A stretch of DNA of 64,000 nucleotides from NCBI RefSeq assembly GCF_001721045.1, contig NZ_MDER01000064.1:1-64000 (forward strand), written 5' to 3'. This DNA comes from Paenibacillus nuruki. GTDB lineage: Bacteria; Bacillota; Bacilli; Paenibacillales; Paenibacillaceae. Numbering within the stretch: position 1 is the first letter of the stretch; each line of letters starts with the position of its first letter. The position numbers and the translations under genes were made by a program. Below, piece by piece: positions 35,265 to 43,589 of this stretch. The notes beneath the pieces are model-generated. The model saw only the letters and a program-made list of their open reading frames with translations. It did no database searches and had not been told where the DNA came from.

Positions 35265-36063
35265 GGGATTGATCTCCTTTTTTACGAAATTCATTCGGAG
35301 TTAGTCCATATCTTTTTTTGAATACTTGTCCAAAATAACGAGCATCTCGAATCCCTACCTGCTCTGCTATTTTGTAAATTTCAAGATGAGGATTGGCAAG
35401 CAATTGAACAGCCTTTTGCATCCGAATTCTTGTAAGCGTATTCAAGAAATTGTCGCCTGTTTCTTTTTTGAATAATCGGCTAAGATAATCGGCATTAAAG
35501 TGATTTTTGTCTGCAATATGTTCTATCGTAATATCTTTCATATACTGCTTTTCCATGGTTTGAAGCATTTGCTGAATAACAGGATGTATCGACGGTGATT
35601 CTTGATGAGCAGTATGTTTACCTTGTAAAGTCAGTGCATATTCTTCGAGTTGATCCCGTAATTCTTCTTCAGTATGCTGGCGTTGACGTTCTTCTAGAAT
35701 CGTTGCTTTGGCTTTGAGACAAGCCGCTATAATTTCATCTGGATCTGTCGGTTTCAAAACAAACCCTAATGCTCCTAATTGAATCGCTTTGAGTGCGTAA
35801 TCCAACTGATGATAAGCTGTAATAAAGATGACTTTAGGTGCACACAGTTGCTGATTAAGACTATCCATTAGCGCTAATCCATCCAGACCGGGCATCCGAA
35901 TATCTGTAAGCAATAAATCTGGCTTTTGCGAAAGACTGAGTTGTCTGGCTTCGATTCCATTAGCAGCTATGCCGACCAATTGAAATCCATGATCGTGCCA
36001 GTTGAGCATTTCCAATCCCCGGCGAGTCATGATTTCATCGTCTGCGATCATTAGTGTAATCAT
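35257..36063 (-). CDS. YesN-type response regulator (AraC output)
   Basis: The 268-residue protein has a receiver domain with Asp8/Asp9 and the phospho-acceptor Asp54 (LLTDIRMPGLDG), Lys102 in LKPTDPDE, a linker, and an AraC double HTH (about 170-265: ITIEHIADKNHFNADYLSRLFKKETG and IAEQVGIRDARYFGQVFKKRYGLTPNEF). Partner of the YesM-type kinase encoded next. The ATG overlaps the stop of the upstream 359-residue gene (ATGA), and its own stop overlaps the kinase start. It presumably activates the importer operon when the sugar is present. Confidence 0.95.
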   Translation of the reverse strand: MITLMIADDEIMTRRGLEMLNWHDHGFQLVGIAANGIEARQLSLSQKPDLLLTDIRMPGLDGLALMDSLNQQLCAPKVIFITAYHQLDYALKAIQLGALGFVLKPTDPDEIIAACLKAKATILEERQRQHTEEELRDQLEEYALTLQGKHTAHQESPSIHPVIQQMLQTMEKQYMKDITIEHIADKNHFNADYLSRLFKKETGDNFLNTLTRIRMQKAVQLLANPHLEIYKIAEQVGIRDARYFGQVFKKRYGLTPNEFRKKGDQSHA

Positions 36064-37139
36064 GCTTTCTCCTCCTTAACTGTTTTGATCAAACAATGAA
36101 AAGGGACACTTGTGGCTTCACTCCACAAAGGCGAACGTTCGATATGATCGTTATAACTCCATACAAATTTGAAATGATGTCCATAATCCCAATCCATACT
36201 GGCTAGATTCTGTTGCCAAAATCGTATATCTGTATATTCAAAAGGCGCAGGAGTGGCATACTGAAGAGGTAAACGATCGACAGGAGAATACAACCCAACT
36301 GCTTCTACTGTACTTCCATCCCAATTCCGACTGTACCGTAGAATTTTGACCATTTTCCATAAAGGATGTAATCCACGTTGAAATAATTCGGGTTGCCCCA
36401 GATCGTGTAATATATTCAGTGCATGAGCAAAAGTTAACGTATGCCCGATCAGATCATGATGTGCTTCTGCTAGATAGATCCGCTCTGTTGCTGCTAACTC
36501 CTGCAAAATAAAAGCAGATAATTCCGTAGGAGATGTTATAGCTGGAAAATGATCTTCTGTAGTGATTTCTAACTTTTTGACTTCCGATACTTTATATCCG
36601 ATCCATGAACGTCCCGGAATCGTGCCATCAAAAGCAGTAATCAATTGCCGAATACGTTTGATATCTGCTCGACATTCCCATACGTTCTGTTCACGCATAG
36701 CGAGCAATGATACAGCGGCATAGATAACATTGTGACCTACCCAATGCAGTTGATCGATATTAGCTTGTAATGCTTCTAAAATGAACATGGACGCATCTGC
36801 ATATGAAATAAGTCCGTCTGGAGCAGAAAAAGTAGATTTCAATTCCTGTTCTGGATTGTGTGAAGATAGCGACGTAGTGGAATCATGTATCGCCGCCTTT
36901 TCTTTGACCGATTGATCTTCACTTAAATACGTAGTAGATGTTAATTCATATTGAGTGATCATCTGCTCCGCTTGGTTCAATAACGCGGTTGCTACTTCCT
37001 CTGTGATCGTAGGCGATTGGGCTAAGAAGTAAGCGGCAATACTAGCTGTTCCATAATGAGCATCCCAGATATCTCCTGACTGTTGCTGACAATCAGCGAT
37101 TATTTTTAATCCACTTGTCAAAAAAGATGAGCGTAACAT
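36060..37139 (-). CDS. Hypothetical protein at head of YesM/YesN/ABC operon
   Basis: The 359-residue soluble protein has no signal peptide. It is rich in helices with aromatic residues, including WDAHYGTASIAAYFLAQ, YADASMFILEALQ, WVGHNVIYAAVSLLAMRE and HFKFVWSYNDHIERSP. The repeated helix pattern with Trp/Tyr and Asp/Glu recalls an alpha/alpha-barrel (glycoside hydrolase or epimerase type), but no known catalytic pair could be fixed, so this is only a suggestion. Its position as first gene, with 4-base overlap into the response regulator, argues for a role in using or sensing the imported sugar. Confidence 0.75.
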   Translation of the reverse strand: MLRSSFLTSGLKIIADCQQQSGDIWDAHYGTASIAAYFLAQSPTITEEVATALLNQAEQMITQYELTSTTYLSEDQSVKEKAAIHDSTTSLSSHNPEQELKSTFSAPDGLISYADASMFILEALQANIDQLHWVGHNVIYAAVSLLAMREQNVWECRADIKRIRQLITAFDGTIPGRSWIGYKVSEVKKLEITTEDHFPAITSPTELSAFILQELAATERIYLAEAHHDLIGHTLTFAHALNILHDLGQPELFQRGLHPLWKMVKILRYSRNWDGSTVEAVGLYSPVDRLPLQYATPAPFEYTDIRFWQQNLASMDWDYGHHFKFVWSYNDHIERSPLWSEATSVPFHCLIKTVKEEKA

Positions 37140-37269
37140 TAATATCCTTCCTTTCTGAATCTCATGTAATGTTGACGAATCTATTTTTTTCGTTAATGAT
37201 AAAAGAAGTGAGTTGTTAGCTTGGCTGACAATCCGATACTTAATCTACATACACAGAGGAGCGCTTATC

Positions 37270-38244
37270 ATGAAATATCGTAATCTGGGTCAAACCGGTC
37301 TAAAAGTGAGCGAAATTAGTCTTGGAAGCTGGTTAACTTATGGTACGGCGGCAGAACAACAAGCAGCCGATGATTGTATACGTACTGCGTTTGATTTAGG
37401 GATTAACTTTTTCGATACCGCAAACGCTTACAACCGTGGTGAAGGGGAAAAAGCGATTGGATCTGCGCTTCGTTCGTATGAACGTTCAAGCTATGTACTA
37501 AGCACGAAAGTCTTTTTCCCGATGGGTGAAGGTCCCAATGATCGTGGATTATCACGTAAACATATTATGGAACAATGCGAAGCCAGCCTCAAGCGTCTGG
37601 GTACAGATTATATTGATATTTATTTCTGCCATCGCTTTGATCAAGAGACTCCTACTGAAGAAACATTGCGTGCACTAGATGATCTTACATCACAAGGTAA
37701 AATTTTGTATAGTGCAGTGAGTGAATGGACAGCAGCTCAGATCAGTGATGCGGCTCATATAGCAGATCGTCTGCGCTTACGTCCACTTGCAGCCAATCAA
37801 CCGATCTATAATTTATTTGAACGTTATATCGAACATGAAGTTCTTCCTGTTTCTCAGCAACATGGATTAGGACAAGTCGTCTTCTCCCCGCTTGCTCAAG
37901 GTATTCTGACAGGTAAATACAAGCCGGGTCAAGCTCCCGCAGCAGGCACACGAGCAGCAGACGATTCGGTAAACCATGTGATTAACAGTTACCTACGAGA
38001 CGATGTATTAGAAGTTGTAGGTCAGTTGGATCAATTAGCGCAAGGGCTGAACATCAAATTATCTCAATTGGCTTTAGCTTGGGTTCTTCGTCAACCGGGT
38101 GTGAGTTCAGCTATTATCGGAGCATCCAAACCCCATCAGATTCAAGAAAATGTAGAAGCGGTAAATATTACTTTGAGCGAAGATATATTATCACAAATCG
38201 ATCAGATCATGGAAAATGTTCATGACTTCTCACCGATGCGTTAA
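37270..38244 (+). CDS. Aldo/keto reductase (Kv-beta/YghZ-like)
   Basis: The 324-residue TIM-barrel oxidoreductase has KYRNLGQTGLKVSEISLGSW, FDTANAYNRGEGEKAIG (Asp and Tyr of the catalytic tetrad), STKVFF (Lys) and YFCHRFD (His). The NADPH site SAIIGASKPHQIQENVEAV lies near the end. All four catalytic residues are present. The ATG at 37270 follows AGAGGAG by 9 bases; the open frame to 37213 is leader. It is divergent from the sugar operon and 75 bases before the macrodomain gene, which probably shares its transcript. The substrate is unknown. Confidence 0.93.
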   Translation: MKYRNLGQTGLKVSEISLGSWLTYGTAAEQQAADDCIRTAFDLGINFFDTANAYNRGEGEKAIGSALRSYERSSYVLSTKVFFPMGEGPNDRGLSRKHIMEQCEASLKRLGTDYIDIYFCHRFDQETPTEETLRALDDLTSQGKILYSAVSEWTAAQISDAAHIADRLRLRPLAANQPIYNLFERYIEHEVLPVSQQHGLGQVVFSPLAQGILTGKYKPGQAPAAGTRAADDSVNHVINSYLRDDVLEVVGQLDQLAQGLNIKLSQLALAWVLRQPGVSSAIIGASKPHQIQENVEAVNITLSEDILSQIDQIMENVHDFSPMR

Positions 38245-38319
38245 TATGATGAATGAGTCTGTGAGTACATCTGAATATTAGAAATTGCTCTGGTCCATCA
38301 TTGGTAGGAGGATAAGAAG

Positions 38320-38874
38320 ATGAATGATATTCAGATGGGACAGACACATATTGTATTGCTTCAAGGAGATATTACTGTGCAACACGTTGATGCAATTGTA
38401 AACGCGGCTAACTCTAGTCTGTTAGGAGGTGGCGGAGTTGATGGTGCTATTCATCGTGCAGGTGGTTCTGCAATTCTTGAAGAATGTCAACAGATTCGTA
38501 ATCGTCAAGGAGGATGTCCTACAGGTGAAGCGGTCATTACAACAGCTGGACGCTTACCAGCCAAGCATGTGATCCATACGGTAGGCCCTGTCTGGAATGG
38601 TGGTTCTAATCATGAGCAACAATTACTGGCTCAATGCTATAGCCATTCTCTTCAACTAGCAGATGAACATCAACTGACTTCGATTGCTTTTCCCAATATC
38701 AGTACAGGAATTTACCATTTTCCCAAAAAAGAAGCAGCTACGATCGCTTTGAATACGGTAAAAGAGTATATCGAGCAACATCCTGCAACTTCCTTAAAGC
38801 AGATTATGTTTGTATGTTATGATGCCGATAATTTATCATTGTATCAACAACAACTGCAAGCGATGAATGTCTAG
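38320..38874 (+). CDS. Macrodomain protein (YmdB/ADP-ribose hydrolase-like)
   Basis: The 184-residue single macrodomain has the ADP-ribose-binding loops [18 protein letters not shown] (with catalytic-type Asn and Asp and the GGGVDGAIH run) and [16 protein letters not shown]. This is the MacroD/YmdB class, which removes ADP-ribose from acidic residues and hydrolyses O-acetyl-ADP-ribose. AGGAGG lies before the ATG. It is probably co-transcribed with the upstream aldo/keto reductase. A second, PARG-like enzyme for ADP-ribose lies near 48 kb. Confidence 0.95.
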   Translation: MNDIQMGQTHIVLLQGDITVQHVDAIVNAANSSLLGGGGVDGAIHRAGGSAILEECQQIRNRQGGCPTGEAVITTAGRLPAKHVIHTVGPVWNGGSNHEQQLLAQCYSHSLQLADEHQLTSIAFPNISTGIYHFPKKEAATIALNTVKEYIEQHPATSLKQIMFVCYDADNLSLYQQQLQAMNV

Positions 38875-38896
38875 CACGCTATTCTTTTAGCAAAAT

Positions 38897-38960
38897 AAAA
38901 ACACCCTGCTCTTTACATCACAGTTATTCTCTGTGAGAAAAAGGCAGGGTGTTTTTATTT
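38897..38960. terminator. Strong bidirectional terminator
   Basis: AAAAACACCCTGC (38897-38909) pairs with GCAGGGTGTTTTT (38944-38956), with an inner stem CACAG/CTGTG. It serves the macrodomain gene and the converging deacetylase. Confidence 0.9.
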
Positions 38961-38970
38961 ACAGATATGA

Positions 38971-39726
38971 TTAACGTTCGTCATTCCAGAAATTCACAGG
39001 ATGATTTTGTTTGTTCAATACTTTAAACGTATATCCATCTTTTTTGAGTGTTTCTAACACCAATGGTAATACTTTCAGTGTCGCTGGCTGATCATGCATT
39101 AGTACGACTGGAGCGGTACCACGTTTCTCAACAGAGTTAACTTGACTCATAATATTTTTGTAGACACGTTGATGATCTTTTTTGTATTTCCAATCCAGTG
39201 AATCGACGTTCCAATCCCATAAATGGAATCCACCTTGATTCAACATCACATCACGATACCCTTGCTTCATATAAGGTTTACTGCCGTAAGGTGTACGTAC
39301 AAGACTGGTACGAACGCCTGCCACTTGGAATAGACTTTCGTTAGCATCACGCATTTCTTTGTAAGCGCTGAATGGTGAACTATAGAATTTTTTAACCACA
39401 TGCGTTACACCGTGTAATCCAAGTCCATTGCCTTCTTTAACAATTCGTTTCGTTGCTGTCTGATATTGTTCCATATGCGGTCCTAACATAAAGAAGGTTG
39501 CTTTCGCATCATATTTACCCAAGATATCCAACAGTTGCATAGTATGTGCTGTTGGCCCATCATCGAATGTTAAATAAATAACTTTTTCTGCTTTTTCTGA
39601 ACGTGTGGTAGTTGCACTTTTTGTAGCTGTTTTACTTGCACTAGCAACTGCTGTTTGTGTAGCCCATTGAGGAATTAACAATCCAATTAAAATCGTAACC
39701 AGTATCCATTTTTGATAGCGTAACAT
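38971..39726 (-). CDS. Secreted polysaccharide deacetylase (NodB domain)
   Basis: The 251-residue protein has a signal peptide (LRYQKWILVTILIGLLIPQWA) and a Ser/Thr/Lys-rich linker. Its NodB domain carries the motif-1 TFDDGPT (catalytic base Asp and metal Asp), HGVTH in place of the usual HTxxH, RTPYGSKP (motif 3), WDWNVDSLDW (motif 4) and VLMHD (motif 5). It probably removes acetyl groups from cell-wall or surface glycans. GGGAGAGAG lies before the ATG at 39726; a longer upstream frame has no such site. It ends at the bidirectional terminator. Confidence 0.93.
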   Translation of the reverse strand: MLRYQKWILVTILIGLLIPQWATQTAVASASKTATKSATTTRSEKAEKVIYLTFDDGPTAHTMQLLDILGKYDAKATFFMLGPHMEQYQTATKRIVKEGNGLGLHGVTHVVKKFYSSPFSAYKEMRDANESLFQVAGVRTSLVRTPYGSKPYMKQGYRDVMLNQGGFHLWDWNVDSLDWKYKKDHQRVYKNIMSQVNSVEKRGTAPVVLMHDQPATLKVLPLVLETLKKDGYTFKVLNKQNHPVNFWNDER

Positions 39727-39892
39727 AATAATCTTCTCTCTCCCTTGTCCTATGTAATTTCGACATCTCTCGTCATTATTATATCTAATGTGCAGAGTCC
39801 ATTTCATCCTTCAATAGCTACTTTCATATCACATTTTTGTTACGATTGAGAAAAACAAAAAACAATTTCGTAAATTAATTGTTATGATCATG

Positions 39893-39925
39893 CACAAAAA
39901 GGCTACATTTTGACGTGTAGCCCTT
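39893..39925 (-). terminator. Terminator of the adaptive-response operon
   Basis: Read on the minus strand: GGGCTACA, an 8-base loop, TGTAGCC and TTTTTG. It lies downstream of the AlkD-like gene. Confidence 0.85.
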
Positions 39926-39986
39926 CTGTTCTATCCTATATATCGTACTTGATATTCAATCTGTATGTCACCAATCTATAATATGA

Positions 39987-40661
39987 TTATTTGCGTCTCA
40001 TACTTCGTATATGATGTTTGGTCTCTGGGTCGATCCGGTAAGATTCTATGATTTTCTGCAATGCTTTGTTGTACGTAAATCGATCCAATTGATTATGTTG
40101 CAAATAGTGCATCGTTGGTTCAGGTAAATGAATATAACAAATCGAAATTGCCCATGCGACAGCCATTTTCACATAATATCCTTCATGTTGAACACGATCC
40201 AAATGACGCAGCACATCTTGAATATAATATTCGTCTACATAATAAGTAAGTAACATTACAACTGCAAATCTCACCTCATATTCGTGCTCTGAAGAAAGAT
40301 AAGGCAAAATAAATTCCCATACTGGCTGTTGATGGGTTGAAGTGAATTTCAATCCACCGCAGAAGCGATCACAAACAGACCAATTATCAATTTTCGGTAC
40401 AAAATCAGTCATATATTGAAATCGTTCTTCAATATCCATCTGTGCATACCCGATAACCATCCCTTGTAACATCACTTCTTCAAAATATTCATGATCCGCT
40501 TGTTGTAAATATATACGCCAATCGTCTTTAACGATCTGCTTGGCCATAATACGAAGTGCAGGTATGCGCACCCCTAATATATTGGTGATCGTAGGCAACA
40601 AGCTAGCTGAGAATTGCTGATAATCTGAATCGACTTTCGCTAAAATCTGCTCTCGGATCAT
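39987..40661 (-). CDS. AlkD-like DNA alkylation repair protein
   Basis: The 224-residue protein is composed of HEAT-like helical repeats (LPTITNILGVRIPALRIMAKQIVKDDW, YEVRFAVVMLLTYYVDE). The family signature is seen at the LGVRIPALR loop and the DNW(S/A)VCD segment of the central repeat. AlkD glycosylases flip and excise alkylated purines by base-specific repeats. It is the last gene of an ada-type operon, overlapping adaB by four bases, so a repair role is firmly supported by context. Activity in this paralogue is not proven by sequence alone; a related AlkD-type lineage lacks it. Confidence 0.9.
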   Translation of the reverse strand: MIREQILAKVDSDYQQFSASLLPTITNILGVRIPALRIMAKQIVKDDWRIYLQQADHEYFEEVMLQGMVIGYAQMDIEERFQYMTDFVPKIDNWSVCDRFCGGLKFTSTHQQPVWEFILPYLSSEHEYEVRFAVVMLLTYYVDEYYIQDVLRHLDRVQHEGYYVKMAVAWAISICYIHLPEPTMHYLQHNQLDRFTYNKALQKIIESYRIDPETKHHIRSMRRK

Positions 40662-41194
40662 AGAACCTCCTTACGTTTTTCCAAATCCAATAATGTTGTC
40701 TTCATATTCAATCCACCACGATAGCCTGTTAACGCTCCACTTTTGCCAATCACTCGGTGACAAGGAATTGTAATTAAGAACGGATTAGCACCAATCGCTG
40801 CTCCCACCGCACGAACGGCCGCAGGTCTCCCGATATGTTGTGCAATATCCGAATATGACCATGTTGCTCCATAAGGAATCTGTAACAACGCTTGCCAGAC
40901 CTGTATTTGAAAAGAAGTGCCTTGAAAGTCATGTCTGATCGTAAACTGTTGTCGTTCTCCACTTAAATATTGAATCATTTCTTCAATATAAGGTTGTAAT
41001 TGATGCTCATCATGTATGATCGTGTTCCCTGGTCGTCTGGCGTGAAGCCACACTTCCATTTCGTCATAAGGTTGACCTTGTGAGCCGATATAACAAAGTC
41101 CCTCTGGTGTTGCTGCAAGATAGAATTTCCATTGATCATGTTCGATATATGCCCAGTAGATGATAGGCTTGGTGGCTGTATTATGATTGTTCAC
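40658..41194 (-). CDS. adaB: Methylated-DNA-protein cysteine methyltransferase (Ogt/AdaB)
   Basis: The 178-residue protein is of the Ogt class. The active-site motif PCHRVIG (Cys145) is present, preceded by the RAVGAAIGANP loop that contacts DNA, and followed by GYRGGLNMK (Tyr/Arg pocket). It directly removes O6-methylguanine, being inactivated in the process. It lies between adaA (overlap 14 bases) and the AlkD-like gene (overlap 4), so the three are one adaptive-response operon. Confidence 0.96.
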   Translation of the reverse strand: MNNHNTATKPIIYWAYIEHDQWKFYLAATPEGLCYIGSQGQPYDEMEVWLHARRPGNTIIHDEHQLQPYIEEMIQYLSGERQQFTIRHDFQGTSFQIQVWQALLQIPYGATWSYSDIAQHIGRPAAVRAVGAAIGANPFLITIPCHRVIGKSGALTGYRGGLNMKTTLLDLEKRKEVL

Positions 41195-41813
41195 TGCTAA
41201 TCCCCTCCTTAATGCTATCTTTCTGTTGATGTATCATTTGGTGTTGTTTACGATATTGCGCAGGTGTAATGCCCATTTTCTTTTTGAATAAAGTAACAAA
41301 ATAAGACGTATTCGGTATGCCTATATTCAGTCCTATAGCCGTAATACTGTGATGAGACTCTTTTAATTCTTGGCAAGCTTGATGGATACGATGCTGCTGA
41401 ATATAATCGACAGGCGTGATATGCATGATTTTTTTGAATGTGCGGTGTAAATGATAAGGACTTCCATGACATATTTCAGCTAACTGATGTAGTGTTAACG
41501 GTTCTGTATAATGATGATCTATATATTCAGTCATTACTGATACCCACTCGCTATCTGGCAATCGCTCTCCTGTTGGTTTGCACCGTTTGCAAGGACGATA
41601 TTTGGCTGTTATCGCTTGCTGAGCATCTGCAAAAATCGTTACATTTTGGGGCTTGGGTTCTTTGGATTTGCAAGAAGGACGACAAAATATACCTGTTGTA
41701 CGTACCGCATAAAAAAACTGCCCATCATAAGAAGCATCATTATTAATAATCGCTTGCCACTGCTCGATAGAAATCTGAGATTCATGATTGAACTGCGTTT
41801 GGATATCCGTCAT
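41181..41813 (-). CDS. adaA: AdaA: methylphosphotriester sensor/transcriptional activator
   Basis: The roughly 210-residue protein begins with the Ada zinc domain: TGIFCRPSC...RPCKRC (Cys44, Cys48, Cys75, Cys78), where Cys44 corresponds to the methyl-accepting cysteine of E. coli Ada. An AraC double HTH follows (HQLAEICHGSPYHLHRTFKKI and IGLNIGIPNTSYFVTLFKKKMGITPAQY). Methylation of the zinc cysteine turns it into an activator of its own operon. The ATG at 41813 follows AGAGGTG by 6 bases; a GTG three codons earlier lies inside that site. It lacks the Ogt half of enterobacterial Ada, which is encoded separately by the next gene. Confidence 0.95.
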   Translation of the reverse strand: MTDIQTQFNHESQISIEQWQAIINNDASYDGQFFYAVRTTGIFCRPSCKSKEPKPQNVTIFADAQQAITAKYRPCKRCKPTGERLPDSEWVSVMTEYIDHHYTEPLTLHQLAEICHGSPYHLHRTFKKIMHITPVDYIQQHRIHQACQELKESHHSITAIGLNIGIPNTSYFVTLFKKKMGITPAQYRKQHQMIHQQKDSIKEGISSEQS

Positions 41814-41926
41814 CGGGTTCACCTCTACCTGTAGTATATCTTTTTCAATCTCCCTTTGTACGCTGTTTTGAATGTAAAAGCAAGATTACAACATTTTCAA
41901 ACAAGCTTGAATCTCAAATTAGACAG

Positions 41927-41966
41927 CAAAAAAGCATCCCGATCATAATGACCGAAATGCTTTTTC
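41927..41966 (-). terminator. Terminator after YceI gene
   Basis: AAAAAAGCAT (41928-41937) pairs with ATGCTTTTT (41957-41965) with an interrupted stem and T5. Confidence 0.7.
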
Positions 41967-41977
41967 AAGATAGCTTC

Positions 41978-42679
41978 TTATTTATCTAATGTTAATTCCA
42001 ATTGAACACCGATATCATTTTGTGTGCTTAATACAACAGAGTGAGGATTTTTCATACCGAAATCTTCAAATGTGACAGTCGTTGTACCGGATAGTAGAAT
42101 TTGTCCGCCTTTGTATACTGCTTTACCTGCAACAGTTACATCTTTAGCAATACCTTTAACCGTCAATGTGCCTTTCATGGTGAAATCATTTGTTGCGCCT
42201 TCTGTCCATGTTGTTGGCAAGCCTTCAAAAGAAGTTGCTTTGAATGTAGCTTGTGGGAACTTAGCAACATCGAAGAAATCGGCTTCTTTCACATGCTCAT
42301 CACGTTGCGCTGTTCCTGAATCAATCGCGCTCATATCAATTTGTCCTTCAGCTACCATTTTGGTAGGATCATCTACATTGATATTCCAGTTACCTGTTAC
42401 TTTGTTATCTACAAAGTTAACGGTCTCTTGTGAAGTGGTAACGGAGAAGTACACTTTAGAAGCATCGGTATTGATTTTCCAATCGCCATTCAGTTGTTCG
42501 CCTGTTGCACTTGCACCTGATGCGGTTGCACTGGATTCAGTAGACGTTGCTGCTGGTATGACTTGCTCGATTGCTACTTTGTTTCCCATATAACTCTTCA
42601 TAAATTGATATCCACCAATAGCTACAACCACAATAACGATAGCTGCAATAATGATGATATTTCTTGTTTTTTTATTCAT
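41978..42679 (-). CDS. YceI family lipocalin-like protein, membrane-anchored
   Basis: The 233-residue protein has a basic start and one hydrophobic segment (IIIIAAIVIVVVAIGGYQF, about 8-27), without a clear cleavage site, so it is anchored outside the membrane. A Ser/Ala-rich spacer follows. The YceI beta-barrel then follows (DWKINTDASKVYFSVTT, EADFFDVAKFPQATFKATS, DFTMKGTLTVKGIAKDVT, FGMKNPHSVVLS), which in relatives binds polyisoprenoid lipids. It is divergent from a two-component system that could regulate it. AAGGAG lies upstream of the ATG. Confidence 0.93.
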   Translation of the reverse strand: MNKKTRNIIIIAAIVIVVVAIGGYQFMKSYMGNKVAIEQVIPAATSTESSATASGASATGEQLNGDWKINTDASKVYFSVTTSQETVNFVDNKVTGNWNINVDDPTKMVAEGQIDMSAIDSGTAQRDEHVKEADFFDVAKFPQATFKATSFEGLPTTWTEGATNDFTMKGTLTVKGIAKDVTVAGKAVYKGGQILLSGTTTVTFEDFGMKNPHSVVLSTQNDIGVQLELTLDK

Positions 42680-42905
42680 CGATTTAATCTCCTTTTGTAA
42701 ACTGTTCTTGTACCCCTATCATAAACGGCGAATGTGTCGAGAAGATGTCCAAATCGATGCGGAAGGTTAAAATAATAAAATATTATAAAATGGCTTGATC
42801 ATTGAAGATCGGTATGTACAATAAGTAGACAACGCATTATGCTCTCATTAAACGATAGTGCAAGCTAAACGTAGATATTATGTAGATATAAGGAGCCTTT
42901 GAAAT

Positions 42906-43589
42906 ATGAACTTAATACTGATTGTAGAAGATGAAGAAGGTATTGCACGAGTACTTTCGGCTTATTTGAAAAAAGCAGGCTTCGAAACATTACGTGCAAC
43001 GGATGGTCATCAAGCGTTAGAACTATTCAATTCTTCTGCTCCTGCATTGGTTATCCTTGATATTATGTTACCCGGCATGGATGGCTGGGATTTACTCAAA
43101 ATTATTCGTAGTAAAAGTGCTTGTCCGGTTATTATGCTGACTGCACGCGATGATATTCAAGATCGACTCACTGGACTGGACGGTGGAGCCGATGATTATA
43201 TGACCAAGCCTTTTATGCCTGAAGAAGTGGTCGCACGGGTCAATGCAGTACTACGTCGTCGTCCACACTGGAACGATGGAGGCAGTAAACGGAACTTTGG
43301 TAATCTAGTAATTGATATGGCTGCCAAACGTGTCTATCTAAATGGTGCTGAGGTGGCACTTAGTCCACGAGATCTATCATTATTACTCTTTTTATCAGAA
43401 CATCCAAATCGTACATTTACCCGTGATCACTTGATAGAGCAAGTCTGGGGAATGGATTACGATGGAAGTGATCGAGCGGTCGATCTATCGGTCAAAAGAT
43501 TGCGCCAGTCACTCTCTCACTGGTCATCACAGACGGGAGAACTTCGAACATTGCGCGGAATGGGGTATCAATTTTGGCTAAGCGAGTAA
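42906..43589 (+). CDS. OmpR-family response regulator
   Basis: The 227-residue protein has a receiver domain with Asp9, the phospho-acceptor Asp52 (VILDIMLPGMDG), Thr in MLTARDD and Lys102 (TKPFMPEE). A winged-helix output domain follows, with RDLSLLLFLSEHPNRTFTRDHLIEQVWG and VDLSVKRLR. AAGGAGCC precedes the ATG. It overlaps the histidine-kinase gene by 16 bases. It is divergent from YceI by 226 bases, so control of YceI is possible but not shown. Confidence 0.95.
   Translation: MNLILIVEDEEGIARVLSAYLKKAGFETLRATDGHQALELFNSSAPALVILDIMLPGMDGWDLLKIIRSKSACPVIMLTARDDIQDRLTGLDGGADDYMTKPFMPEEVVARVNAVLRRRPHWNDGGSKRNFGNLVIDMAAKRVYLNGAEVALSPRDLSLLLFLSEHPNRTFTRDHLIEQVWGMDYDGSDRAVDLSVKRLRQSLSHWSSQTGELRTLRGMGYQFWLSE

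Noticed and set aside
36060-37139. Glycoside hydrolase family assignment for the unknown lead gene
   Set aside because: The helix pattern suggests an alpha/alpha barrel, but no catalytic pair could be fixed, so no family is named.
42072-42593. Plus-strand frame of 173 codons
   Set aside because: Antisense to YceI, Pro/Val/Thr-rich as expected from its complement.
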